A stretch of 64,000 nt of DNA from Oceanobacillus zhaokaii (lineage in GTDB: Bacteria; Bacillota; Bacilli; Bacillales; Amphibacillaceae): contig NZ_CP024848.1 of assembly GCF_003352005.1 (NCBI RefSeq), positions 1,125,001-1,189,000 of the forward strand, given 5' to 3'. Positions within the stretch are counted from its first letter, which is position 1, and every line of letters begins with the position of its first letter. The position numbers were made by a program, and so were the translations under genes. Shown here piece by piece: positions 18,546 through 26,719 of this stretch. The notes beneath the pieces are model-generated. The model had not been told where the DNA came from. It ran no database searches and worked only from the letters and a program-made list of their open reading frames with translations.

Positions 18546-19397
18546 ATGAGTAGAATTATTATAACAACAGAGAGCGGAGCAGATTTACCACTTGAGATGG
18601 CTGAGAAACATGCGGTTCAAGTGGTGCCGATGCATGTAATTATGGATGGAAAAGATTATTTAGACGGTTCATTGCCGGTTGAAGATATATATGAATACCA
18701 TGAGCGAACGAAAAAGATTCCTTCTACAACCGCAACTAATGTCCATGAATATGAGCAGTTCTTCAAGGAGATTAAAGCGAACTATCCGGGTTGTGTCATT
18801 ATACATATTGGATATACATCTAAGGCATCTTCTTCTTTTCAAAATGCAATGATTGCAACGGAAGAGTTGAATGATATTTACCTAATTGACGCGTTAAACG
18901 TAACAGGAGGATTAGCTGCAATTGTGATGTTTGCAGTAGACTTATTGGAAAAAGAACCTATGATAGAACCTAAATACTTAGTAGAAAAAATTGAATTCAT
19001 CGTTCCGAAATCCAGGCTAGCTTTTGTTCCAGGTAGTTTAGAATTCTTAAAAGCGGGTGGAAGGGTCAGTAATCTTGCTTACCTAGGAGGTGCACTGTTA
19101 AAAATCAAGCCTCGTATTGAATTAATAGATGGAAAACTTGTATCTACCAAAAAATATCGCGGGAACATGGGCTCGGTTTCAGAAAAACTAATGCATGATT
19201 ATTTAAATCAATACGATATAAATAAAAAATATATTTATTTATTATACTCCATCGGCCTTGATGAAAGCATCAAGGTGAGAATGACCAATATCGCAAAAGA
19301 ATATGGATTTGAAAATATCAAATGGATGCAAGCCGGTGCGATGATCTCTACCCACGCTGGTCCAGGTGGATTCGGAATTGCTGGATTGGAAAAATAG
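18546..19397 (+). CDS. DegV-family fatty-acid-binding protein
   Basis: Cytoplasmic protein of 283 residues, typical length for DegV/FakB-like proteins, which hold a fatty acid for the kinase FakA. Seen features: N-terminal IITTESGADLP, the EDIYEYHERTKKIPSTTATN segment containing the STTA motif that contacts the carboxylate, HIGYTSKASSSFQNA, and C-terminal THAGPGGFG. The start ATG has AAAGGGG upstream. The gene stands alone. Which fatty acid it carries cannot be told from sequence. Confidence 0.88.
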   Translation: MSRIIITTESGADLPLEMAEKHAVQVVPMHVIMDGKDYLDGSLPVEDIYEYHERTKKIPSTTATNVHEYEQFFKEIKANYPGCVIIHIGYTSKASSSFQNAMIATEELNDIYLIDALNVTGGLAAIVMFAVDLLEKEPMIEPKYLVEKIEFIVPKSRLAFVPGSLEFLKAGGRVSNLAYLGGALLKIKPRIELIDGKLVSTKKYRGNMGSVSEKLMHDYLNQYDINKKYIYLLYSIGLDESIKVRMTNIAKEYGFENIKWMQAGAMISTHAGPGGFGIAGLEK

Positions 19398-19432
19398 ATA
19401 TATTTCTCTAATTAGCTTCAACCCTTACGATT

Positions 19433-19604
19433 GGTATCAATGTGATGATTGATCGTTTGGCGAAGATGTTTACATTGAGGAAGATGGGGCGGATGCGTTT
19501 ATTTTAAGGACAAAATTAATTATCAGTGATAGCTTGGTTAAGTGGCTGCTAACATGGGGAAGTGATGCAAAAGTAATTGATCTACCTGAACCTATCCAGG
19601 ACTA
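19433..19604 (+). pseudogene. Fragment duplicating the 3' end of the WYL regulator
   Basis: These ~170 bases closely match 22876-23038, the C-terminal coding part of the WYL-domain regulator. Both share the segment GATGATTGATCG then GAAGATGTTTACATTGAGGA, with scattered substitutions and at least one frame-breaking difference. No start or upstream coding part remains. It shows that a second copy of the regulator once lay next to degV or that a segment was duplicated. Confidence 0.8.
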
Positions 19605-19658
19605 ACCCTAATTTTCTTAAAAAGTTCTTACACGATGTTACCATTTATCTTAAAGTGA

Positions 19659-19694
19659 AACACCTCGACTAGTATAAAACCGAGTCGAGGTGTT
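19659..19694. terminator. Bidirectional hairpin terminator between degV side and atoE
   Basis: AACACCTCGACT and AGTCGAGGTGTT form a perfect 12-bp stem with a 12-base loop. It lies nine bases beyond the atoE stop on the minus strand. Confidence 0.75.
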
Positions 19695-19702
19695 AAAATA
19701 AA

Positions 19703-21130
19703 TTACTGAAAGATAGGAGGAACATATGGCATTGTTTTTGCTAAAATCCAAACTAAGAAAAGTACAACCGGAACATGAAAAATCAACTGTAAAATAGAAT
19801 AGCCAGCAAGGTCTTTTGCCTTGATCCCCAATACACCGAGTAACGGTAACATAAAGAATGGGTTGATCATGTTTGGAAGTGCTTCTGTCGCATTATATAC
19901 TTGCACGATCCAAGCCATGTTAACATTTAACTCTTTCGCAGCTTCGAGTAAGTAGGGTGCCTCAACAATCCATTTCCCCCCACCTGAAGGTAGAAAGAGT
20001 CCTAGAACAGCTGAATAGATTCCTGAAATGAGTGGAAAAGTATTTTCAGTCGAAATGGAAAGAAAGAATTTTACTAATACATCATTAAGTCCTGAATTCA
20101 TTAAAATTCCAAAAATCCCTGCATATAAGGGGAATTGTATAAGTACGCCACTAATTGCAGGTACCGAGTTAGAGACAGAGTTCAAAAAGTTCCTCGGTGT
20201 CCAGTGCAAAAGTAACCCAATCATTAAAAGGATAAAGTTATAATTATTAAGATTTAGTGCTGCGATTGGTCCTAAATCCGCTATGGTATTGCCGATATAA
20301 ATAAAACCAAGAGCAACTAATAAAATAGTTAATATGGGGCTATATTCAAACCATTCTCCTGGCCTGTCACCCTTCTTCTTTTCAGGGGTTTCTTTTCGGC
20401 TATAATCAAGGCCAGCCATTTCTGCAGTCTTTGCCTTGTCTTTATTAGGTGCGGAAACATAGGCAATCCAAATTGACAAGACGGTCAGAACGACAATCAT
20501 GACTAAGTTTTGCCAAGTGAAAATCGTGTCCGACATAGGAATCGTACCACTAATTTCATACAATTCGGGAGGAATGGAAGCTTTCGTTGCCATTAATAAT
20601 GCTGCTGATGAGGAAAGTCCTAATGCCCAAATGGCCCCGAGACCTAGAAATCCTGCTGCAGCCATGGCTCGATAGTCGACGCCTTTTACCCGATTACTAA
20701 TTTCCTTAATTAAGATTCCACTGAATACCAAGCTAAATCCCCAACTAATGAGGGATGTAATTAAGGCGAAGAAAGCTACAAAAGCAATGGCTATCTTCGG
20801 TGATTTCGGAATGTCAGCAATTTTTTCAATTAGCTTATGTACAGGTTTTGAAGTAGCTACGACATAACCTGTAATAATAATAAAGGCCATCTGCATTGTA
20901 AAAGGAATCAAATCCCAATAGTGCGTTCCAAAATCAACACCAACTTCGACAGGTGTCCTTCCCATTAATAAAGCAATGATTGCAATAATAACAACTGCCA
21001 TCGCAGCAAAAACATATGCATCTGGAAACCACTTCTCACTCCAATTAGCTAACGAAATACCCATACGTTCCAGACGACCTGATTGTTCTTCTTGTTTTCC
21101 ATTTTTATTCTCTGGTCCCAATATAAGCAC
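19703..21130 (-). CDS. atoE: Short-chain fatty acid transporter, AtoE family
   Basis: Integral membrane permease of 475 residues with 11-12 hydrophobic segments, matching the AtoE/short-chain fatty acid transporter family length. Recognisable stretches are ANWSEKWFPDAYVFA near the N-terminus and LPSGGGKWIVEAPYLL near residue 385, both conserved in the family. It would import acetoacetate, butyrate or similar acids for CoA-dependent breakdown. The GTG start has AAAGGTG close upstream. A thiolase relic lies immediately upstream on the same strand and a LysR-type relic diverges further up, so the locus was once a regulated ketone-body/short-chain acid operon. Only the transporter is still intact. 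Confidence 0.85.
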   Translation of the reverse strand: MLILGPENKNGKQEEQSGRLERMGISLANWSEKWFPDAYVFAAMAVVIIAIIALLMGRTPVEVGVDFGTHYWDLIPFTMQMAFIIITGYVVATSKPVHKLIEKIADIPKSPKIAIAFVAFFALITSLISWGFSLVFSGILIKEISNRVKGVDYRAMAAAGFLGLGAIWALGLSSSAALLMATKASIPPELYEISGTIPMSDTIFTWQNLVMIVVLTVLSIWIAYVSAPNKDKAKTAEMAGLDYSRKETPEKKKGDRPGEWFEYSPILTILLVALGFIYIGNTIADLGPIAALNLNNYNFILLMIGLLLHWTPRNFLNSVSNSVPAISGVLIQFPLYAGIFGILMNSGLNDVLVKFFLSISTENTFPLISGIYSAVLGLFLPSGGGKWIVEAPYLLEAAKELNVNMAWIVQVYNATEALPNMINPFFMLPLLGVLGIKAKDLAGYSILQLIFHVPVVLFLVWILAKTMPYVPPIFQ

Positions 21131-21185
21131 ACACCTTTCTACTTATTATCCAATTAATATTAATATAATGACCGATTCACCTGAC

Positions 21186-21405
21186 TAATTGCTTGAGGTT
21201 TGATGTACTGCTTTTAAGCTGGAACAACAACTGCTGGTATATCTCCATGTATCCCTGTATTGATAGCACTCGTCTCGCTGGATTATGACCAAGTCCTCTT
21301 GTACATAACCGAACTTCATCAATCTGATCTTTATTAATTCCTACTTTATTAACTTTGCGCTCTCCCTAAAACGGAGTTATGACCGCGCTTACAATACTTG
21401 CTTCA
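21186..21405 (-). pseudogene. Acetyl-CoA acetyltransferase (thiolase) N-terminal relic
   Basis: On the minus strand one reads SIVSAVITPF, a stop, GINKDQIDEV, then GLGHNPARR and, after a frame change, GDIPAVVVPA. These match the thiolase N-terminus in order (IVSAxRTPFG, the IDEVIMGNVLQAGLGQNPARQ region and IPxxVPA), with a large internal deletion. The catalytic domains are gone. Its place just upstream of atoE fits a former ato-type operon. Confidence 0.55.
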
Positions 21406-21633
21406 TTATTTCTTATAGTAACTCCTTTCCCTCTATTTATAATATTCTAACTTTATCACAATTATTTTACATTAGGATTACTGATAAGTTAAATGAATAT
21501 TTAAATTTGTTATATTCATAGTGTGAATAAGTAACGTAATTTTTATAGGTAATAAAGTTAGAGTGTACATCTTGGCTCTATGATAAAAGTATTTTTTCAC
21601 GACGTATCATGTTTTTAGGAGGAAATCGTGATG

Positions 21634-21843
21634 ATGGAGTTAAGTGAATTACGCATTTTACAGCAGTAGTTAATGATGGTAGCTTCACGAAAGCAGCAAA
21701 AAAAAATATTTGTTTCTCAACCTACTTTGAGTCGATCAATTAAAAATTTAGAGACAAAACTTAAAGTAGATTTATTTGAGCGGTCTACACGGAAATTAAT
21801 TTTAACTGACGCCGGAATTCTAGTCTATCAATAGGCCATATGA
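21634..21843 (+). pseudogene. LysR-family regulator N-terminal relic
   Basis: MELSELRIL runs into a stop. A neighbouring frame then gives VVNDGSFTKAAKK, and a further one SQPTLSRSIKNLETKL and DLFERSTRKLILTDAG. Together these are the complete winged helix-turn-helix of a LysR regulator, broken by two frameshifts. The effector domain is missing. It diverges from atoE, the usual position for its regulator. Confidence 0.7.
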
Positions 21844-21892
21844 CGCGGCAAGTATTGATGCTAAAGTAAATAACATATATTCATTGAATGGA

Positions 21893-21985
21893 GCGGGACA
21901 AGGGACAGGTTGCTTGTTCCTAATTGTTTTTATGTAAACTATGGGATGATGAACCTGTCCCCGTGGACTTATCCCCGTGGACTTA
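21893..21985. repeat. Imperfect palindromic repeat (GGACAGGTT..AACCTGTCCC), copy 1
   Basis: GGGACAAGGGACAGGTTGC at the left and GATGAACCTGTCCCCGTGG at the right form inverted ends around TTTTTATGTAAACTATGGG. A related copy lies at 23211-23312. Size and structure suggest a miniature, non-coding repeat. Confidence 0.6.
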
Positions 21986-22090
21986 TATTGCAAATATACT
22001 TGATTAAGGATATGTTAGAATATAATTAATACACTGTTTTACCACTGCAGAAAGTAAAATTAGGTATTAATATTTATATGGAGGTATTCC

Positions 22091-23089
22091 ATGAAATCAA
22101 TCAAGAAATCCGAAAGAATCCTTGGAATTATCAATGTACTGAAAAAATACAGTGATGAAGAAAATGAATTAACATTACAAGAGATTATCGATTATCTGCA
22201 TGAAGAATTCATTGATGAAGTAGAATTTTCAAAAGTAGCGATTTCGAACGATTTAAAAGAGCTGTCCGATTCTAAGTATGTAGATATCATTATAAATAAT
22301 GAACGAAATGGTTTACCTAAATATTATAGTTATAAAAACCGGCTAATAGAAATACAGGAACTTCGTTTGCTAATGGACGCCATTTCATCTGCTAGATTCA
22401 TAACAAAGAAGGATAAGGAAAAAATTCTGGAAAAAATTAAAAGACTGACAAGCTTGTCGTTAGCAAATAATTTACAGAATCAAATATATCTTGAGGATTA
22501 TGCAATAAGCGGAGCAAATAGAGTAAAATATACAATCTTTACATTACATAATGCCATTCATGAGAAAAAAATAATTCAATTCAAGTATGGAAGATATAAT
22601 GTTCAAAAGGAATTCACATTAAGTCATAATGGTTTGACAAGAGAGCTTCACCCCTATGCACTCGTGTGGAATAATGACTATTATTACTTGATTGGTAAGT
22701 ACGTTGGAAAAGAGGATATGGTACATTTACGTGTTGACCGCATGGTTGATGTAAATATGACTGATCAACCTTTCAAAGTGGATGAGCATTTTGACACTTC
22801 TGAGTATATGAATCGCCTATTTCATATGTATTCTGGTGCTGAAAAAGATTTGAAGGTTAGAATGAATAATAGTCTTATCAATGTGATGATTGATCGATTT
22901 GGAGAAGATGTTTACATTGAGGAAGATGGAGCTAATGCGTTTATTTTAAGGACAAAAGCAATTATCAGTGATGGCTTGGTTAAGTGGCTGCTGACATGGG
23001 GAAGTGATGCAAAAGTAATTGATCCACCCGAACTCGTGCAAATGATGAAAGAAGAAAGTGAGAAAATGTACAATATATATAACAATTAA
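22091..23089 (+). CDS. WYL-domain transcriptional regulator
   Basis: Cytoplasmic DNA-binding regulator of 332 residues. The N-terminal ~75 residues form a DeoR/HTH_11-like winged helix (ERILGIINVLKKYSDE.., AISNDLKEL). Residues ~150-240 carry the WYL domain, with IIQFKYGRY, HPYALVWNNDYYYLIG and VHLRVDRM, the conserved ligand/nucleic-acid-sensing core. The C-terminal WCX extension follows. The start is supported by GGAGGTATTCC. WYL proteins often regulate defence or stress genes, but no target is evident here. A fragment of the same gene is duplicated at 19433. It ends in a perfect terminator. Confidence 0.85.
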   Translation: MKSIKKSERILGIINVLKKYSDEENELTLQEIIDYLHEEFIDEVEFSKVAISNDLKELSDSKYVDIIINNERNGLPKYYSYKNRLIEIQELRLLMDAISSARFITKKDKEKILEKIKRLTSLSLANNLQNQIYLEDYAISGANRVKYTIFTLHNAIHEKKIIQFKYGRYNVQKEFTLSHNGLTRELHPYALVWNNDYYYLIGKYVGKEDMVHLRVDRMVDVNMTDQPFKVDEHFDTSEYMNRLFHMYSGAEKDLKVRMNNSLINVMIDRFGEDVYIEEDGANAFILRTKAIISDGLVKWLLTWGSDAKVIDPPELVQMMKEESEKMYNIYNN

Positions 23090-23123
23090 CAGACACCCTA
23101 ATAAAAATGATAAGGGTGTCTGT
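23089..23123 (+). terminator. Intrinsic terminator of the WYL regulator gene
   Basis: ACAGACACCCT and AGGGTGTCTGT form an 11-bp perfect stem, followed by TTTTCTT. Confidence 0.85.
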
Positions 23124-23182
23124 TTTCTTCTGTACTATAATCCTCTATGTAGAAATCATTTATATAGGGAGTGGTTATCGTA

Positions 23183-23312
23183 ATGAAAAGATTTACTTTT
23201 ATTATCATGATGTTGGCAGGAGTGGTCCTTGGAGACAGGTTCCTTGACCCAATTAGTTTTTAGGTTAACTATGGGACGATGAACTGTAGTGCACCTGTCC
23301 CCACGGACCTTT
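23183..23312. repeat. Imperfect palindromic repeat, copy 2, interrupting a signal-peptide-like ORF
   Basis: ATG 23183 begins MKRFTFIIMMLAGVVLG, which looks like the start of an exported or membrane protein. At ~23211 it runs into GGAGACAGGTTCC and then TATGGGACGATGAAC and CACCTGTCCCCACGG, related to the repeat at 21893. The repeat probably inserted into, and truncated, a small gene here. Confidence 0.5.
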
Positions 23313-23477
23313 ACAGGAAATTTCATTTTAGTTAGAAGTGTGTTCACAACATTTTTAGGAACATGGTAATTATTGTAAATGCAATCATAGCTATTCTTAA
23401 AATGACATTCTGGTCCGATATAATAGGTATATCGTATCAGAGCAAAGAATAAATTAATATAAAAGGAGATTAACAAA

Positions 23478-24236
23478 ATGGCAGGATTTTTAGGGTTTAT
23501 AGGATTGGTATTATTAGTATGGGGATTGGTTCAAGTATTTCAAAAGGCTAAACGTAAAAAAGGATTAATCAAATTAGGAATAGGATTTGTGTTGTTTATC
23601 ATCGTTGGAATTGTGGCGCCACCTGCTGAAGATAATCAAGCGGAAGCAGATAAAGCCGATACAGAAGTGAAAGCAGAATCAGAGCAGGAAGATGAAGATA
23701 CAAAAGCTAAAGAAAAAGCAGAAGAACAGGCTAAAATAGAAGATGAAGAAAAAGCAGAAGCAGAAGCTAAAGCACAGGAAGAAGCAGAAGCTAAGGAAGC
23801 AGAAGAAAAGGCAGAAGCAGAAGCTAAAGCACAGGAAGAAGCAGAGGCGAAGGAAGCAGAAGAAAAAGCAAAAGCTGAAGAAGAAGCAAAAGCAGAAGCG
23901 GAAGCGAAGGCTAAAGCAGAGGAAGAAGCGAAGAAAGAACCAGAAATGTCCCTTTCACAACAGAACGCAATCCGTCAAGCTGAAAGTTACCTAGATTATA
24001 CAGCCTTCTCTAAGTCTGGTTTGATTGAACAATTAGAGTTTGAAGGATACCCTACTGAAGAAGCAACGTTTGCAGTTGAAAACATTGTGGTTGATTGGAG
24101 AGAACAAGCAGTGTTACAAGCTCAAAGTTATCTTGATTACTCAGCCTTCTCAAGAAGCGGATTGATTGAACAATTAATATTCGAAGGTCATAGTGAAGCA
24201 GACGCAACTTATGCTGTTGACCAAGTCGGATTATAG
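23478..24236 (+). CDS. Membrane-anchored protein with two Ltp-type repeats
   Basis: A 252-residue protein. Residues 1-48 contain a glycine-rich hydrophobic hairpin that anchors it in the membrane. Residues ~55-155 are a very regular Glu/Ala/Lys repeat, probably a long helix. The C-terminus has two tandem ~45-residue repeats, each with YLDYxAFSxSGLIEQL and EGxxxxxATxAV, the host-cell-surface-exposed lipoprotein (Ltp) repeat. Ltp proteins include a phage superinfection-exclusion lipoprotein of Streptococcus phage TP-J34; whether this one excludes phage is unknown. AAAGGAG precedes the ATG. It ends before a hairpin terminator. Confidence 0.82.
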   Translation: MAGFLGFIGLVLLVWGLVQVFQKAKRKKGLIKLGIGFVLFIIVGIVAPPAEDNQAEADKADTEVKAESEQEDEDTKAKEKAEEQAKIEDEEKAEAEAKAQEEAEAKEAEEKAEAEAKAQEEAEAKEAEEKAKAEEEAKAEAEAKAKAEEEAKKEPEMSLSQQNAIRQAESYLDYTAFSKSGLIEQLEFEGYPTEEATFAVENIVVDWREQAVLQAQSYLDYSAFSRSGLIEQLIFEGHSEADATYAVDQVGL

Positions 24237-24256
24237 TAACAAAGAAATAAAATATC

Positions 24257-24296
24257 ATAGCCTAGCTATCCATCCATTAGGAATCGACTAGGCTAT
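24257..24296 (+). terminator. Terminator after the Ltp-repeat protein
   Basis: ATAGCCTAG and CTAGGCTAT form a 9-bp stem with a 22-base loop; an AT-rich tail follows. Confidence 0.6.
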
Positions 24297-24358
24297 ATTA
24301 ATATTATGGATATTTTCTAAATTAATATTAAAACGCTCTATTCGGTGGATATAGTACT

Positions 24359-24568
24359 ATGTTTCGACACAAACTTAGTTACTTTTGCGACTTCAATGAT
24401 TATGAAGGTTTACATGATTTAGAAAAGCATATCAATCATGCTGAAGTAGTCCAACTAATAACTAAAGAAGAAAAGGAAGCTATAAGAACGCAGATAAGAA
24501 AAAAGAAGCCATTGTGTTAAACCAAAGGGTTCCGTTTTGAGGTGCATTTTCAAAAAATATACCTCAAA
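24359..24568 (+). other. Small ORF and IS-like end fragment
   Basis: ATG 24359 opens a 53-codon frame to TAA 24520 (begins MFRHKLSYF, ends KKKPLC) without a good ribosome-binding site. The last part, from about 24504 through AGGGTTCCGTTTTGAGGTGC, matches the reverse complement of 53687-53730 over ~43 bases with few differences. This suggests the terminus of an insertion sequence whose transposase tail is the ORF. The element type was not recognised. Confidence 0.4.
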
Positions 24569-24600
24569 TGACATTAAATTTGACCGTTAAAATGGCAAAT

Positions 24601-24740
24601 AAAAGTCGTCTAAATTTAGACGGCTTTTTATATTATAATGGCAAGGGTAAAGTTAAGTTTTTTAAAGATTAATAATATATGGTAAAATAACTTTGTGAAA
24701 TATTGTACTTAAAGTAACGGGGCAGGTTAGTTGAGGAACT
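24601..24740 (+). repeat. Array repeat, copy 1 (hairpin + arm B)
   Basis: A hairpin at 24601-24629 (AAAAGTCGTCTAAA / TTTAGACGGCTTTT) with T-run is followed by arm B at 24714, GTAACGGGGCAGGTTAGTTG. No clear arm A. This is the leftmost member seen. Confidence 0.75.
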
Positions 24741-24816
24741 GGATACCATTATATAGCTTAAAATAGCATATAAAATATGAAGATACTGATGAAGATAACT
24801 TTAAAATCGAAATATA

Positions 24817-24843
24817 AAAGCTGCAAATTTTGTTTGCAGCTTT
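24817..24843 (-). terminator. Terminator of the minus-strand SDR gene
   Basis: AAAGCTGCAAA and TTTGCAGCTTT make a perfect 11-bp stem 15 bases past the SDR stop; on the minus strand it runs into TTTTATATTT. Confidence 0.8.
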
Positions 24844-24857
24844 GAGTATATCTTTTA

Positions 24858-25610
24858 TTATAATCTCATAGCTCCGTCAATGATGTTCGCAGTACCAGAA
24901 ATATAGTCTGAATCATCACTTGCTAGGAATAAAGCAAGTTTGGCAACATCAATAGGGTCTCCGACTCTACCAAGAGGAATCATACCAATAACACCTTGCA
25001 TTGCTTCATCAGTTGAGATTGTATCAGTTAACATTTTGGTAGCAATCGCACCTGGATGAATAGAATTTACACGGATATTATCAGGTCCAAATTGTACAGC
25101 AGCTGAACGAGTTAGTGCTTCTACTGCACCTTTACTTGCGGTATATACATTGAAACCGCCAGAGTTATCTATACTAGCCATAGAGCCAATGTTTACAATT
25201 GATCCACCACCAGCTTCTTTGATATATGGAGCAACAATTTTCATACCAACAAATTGGCTCCAAGCATTAATATTCATACCAAAATTCCAATAGTCAATAT
25301 TCGTTTCTTGATAAGGTTTAGTCGCAAGAATACCAGCATTATTAACTAATATATCAATCTTCTCAAATTTTCCAACCGCTTCTTCTACTACTGTTTTCCA
25401 TTGTTCTTCAGAAGATACATCATGTTTAAGAGCGATTGCACTTCCAGGATTCTCTTCATTAATTTTGTTTACAACATTCTGTACATTTTCAAATGCCAAA
25501 TCAGTAGCAATAACTTTTGCTCCTTCTTGTGCAAATATAGTAGCTTCAGCAGCTCCTTGACCACCACCAGCTCCAGTAACGATTGCAACCTTTCCTTCTA
25601 ATCTTTTCAT
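24858..25610 (-). CDS. Short-chain dehydrogenase/reductase (classical SDR)
   Basis: NAD(P)-dependent oxidoreductase of 250 residues, the standard classical SDR length. Rossmann motif TGAGGGQGAA at the N-terminus, an Asp at the end of strand 2 (ATDL, suggesting NAD preference), NNAG near residue 90, catalytic Ser in NIGSMAS, YTASK (Tyr and Lys) and NSIHPGAI. AGGGAGGTCATT precedes the ATG on the minus strand. It diverges from a TetR regulator 168 bases away that probably controls it. Substrate unknown; it resembles glucose- or hydroxysteroid-type SDRs only in a general way. Confidence 0.85.
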   Translation of the reverse strand: MKRLEGKVAIVTGAGGGQGAAEATIFAQEGAKVIATDLAFENVQNVVNKINEENPGSAIALKHDVSSEEQWKTVVEEAVGKFEKIDILVNNAGILATKPYQETNIDYWNFGMNINAWSQFVGMKIVAPYIKEAGGGSIVNIGSMASIDNSGGFNVYTASKGAVEALTRSAAVQFGPDNIRVNSIHPGAIATKMLTDTISTDEAMQGVIGMIPLGRVGDPIDVAKLALFLASDDSDYISGTANIIDGAMRL

Positions 25611-25778
25611 TTAATGACCTCCCTAATTGGATTACTGAAAACATTTACATTTTGATTCAGCGTTCGATTACAATTTCAGTATAATAAAATAGTATAATAA
25701 TAGCGATGTATAAAATATTATAAAATGTTCACTTTTGGACAAGACTTCTTAAAATGTATAAAAAAATTGTGAGGGAAA

Positions 25779-26396
25779 ATGATGGTTGAATTTCAGTTCT
25801 TAGATAATAGAGTAAAACGAACAAAGCGAGATTTTTATAATGCATTATTTGAATTACTAAAAGAAAAAAAGTACGAACAAATTACTATTAAGGATATTAT
25901 AGACTATGCAGGATATAGTAGAGGTACGTTCTATAATCATTATAAGGAGAAAGATGATTTATTAAATGAAATCATTCATTCTCTTTTTGAGGAGGCTAGT
26001 AAGGCACAGAGAAGTTCCTATATTAATGAGCGTTCAATCAATGTTCAAACATTAGGGAACGAGCCTATTTTTATTCTTAGACACTTTAAACAATATGGTA
26101 AATATTACAAAATCCTTTTGGGAGAAAATATTCAGATAGACTTTCACCAAAAATTAACAAATATGTTTGTTAATTTATATTTAGAAGATTTCGATATGAA
26201 ACACCCACCTGATGGTAATATAGATAAGAATTTATTAAATAAATATTATGGATACGGATTAATCGGATTGATCTTGGATTGGATTAATGCTGATTTTCCT
26301 ATTAAACCTGAAGAGTTCTCTAAAGAGTTGATAAAGATATTTAAATTTTCACTCGGGGCAATTCAAATTAAACAGAAAAGTTACACTAATAACTAG
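25779..26396 (+). CDS. TetR/AcrR-family regulator divergent from SDR
   Basis: DNA-binding repressor of ~205 residues. The N-terminal HTH is clear: ITIKDIIDYAGYSRGTFYNHYKEKDDLL. The C-terminal ligand-binding part ends with GLILDWINADFP. It is plainly paralogous to the regulator at 38344: long stretches such as ITIKDII, RGTFY, NKDD/EKDD and SYIN align, and both lie divergently from oxidoreductase genes. The start is ATG 25779 or ATG 25782 behind GAGGGAAA. It is followed by an array repeat (arm A with hairpin at 26655). Confidence 0.85.
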   Translation: MMVEFQFLDNRVKRTKRDFYNALFELLKEKKYEQITIKDIIDYAGYSRGTFYNHYKEKDDLLNEIIHSLFEEASKAQRSSYINERSINVQTLGNEPIFILRHFKQYGKYYKILLGENIQIDFHQKLTNMFVNLYLEDFDMKHPPDGNIDKNLLNKYYGYGLIGLILDWINADFPIKPEEFSKELIKIFKFSLGAIQIKQKSYTNN

Positions 26397-26654
26397 CTAA
26401 ATTTCTGTTAAAAGTATTTTACCTTTCTTATAATCCTAGTACTCCTTCTTCAAGAAAAAGTGGGTTGATAATAAAAATGTTTTAAACTATAGATTGATTG
26501 TACTATTGTACTAATAGTATCATTTGAGGATTCTTATGATGATTTAACGCTAGCTAATATTTTTACTTTAAAAGTGTAAAGATACGAACAACGGTGGATG
26601 CCGATTAGAACTTGATTTTTCTTCATTATATAAGTAAGATTGTGAAATATTATT

Positions 26655-26715
26655 CTTAAACTAAATGGTACAATAATTAAAAAGAGCAACGTAAATTATT
26701 ATCGTTGCTCTGTAA
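26655..26715 (+). repeat. Array repeat, copy 2 (degenerate arm A + hairpin)
   Basis: CTTAAACTAAATGGTACAAT corresponds to arm A with several changes. It is followed by the perfect hairpin AGAGCAACG / CGTTGCTCT (26683-26711), which also ends the minus-strand recombinase gene. No arm B follows directly; the next arm B is at 27688, beyond the recombinase. Confidence 0.6.
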
Positions 26716-26719
26716 CAAT

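Noticed and set aside
23743..23994. Lys/Gln-rich ORF overlapping the Ltp-repeat gene
   Set aside because: It is the +1 frame of the Glu/Ala/Lys repeat region and has no ribosome-binding site.
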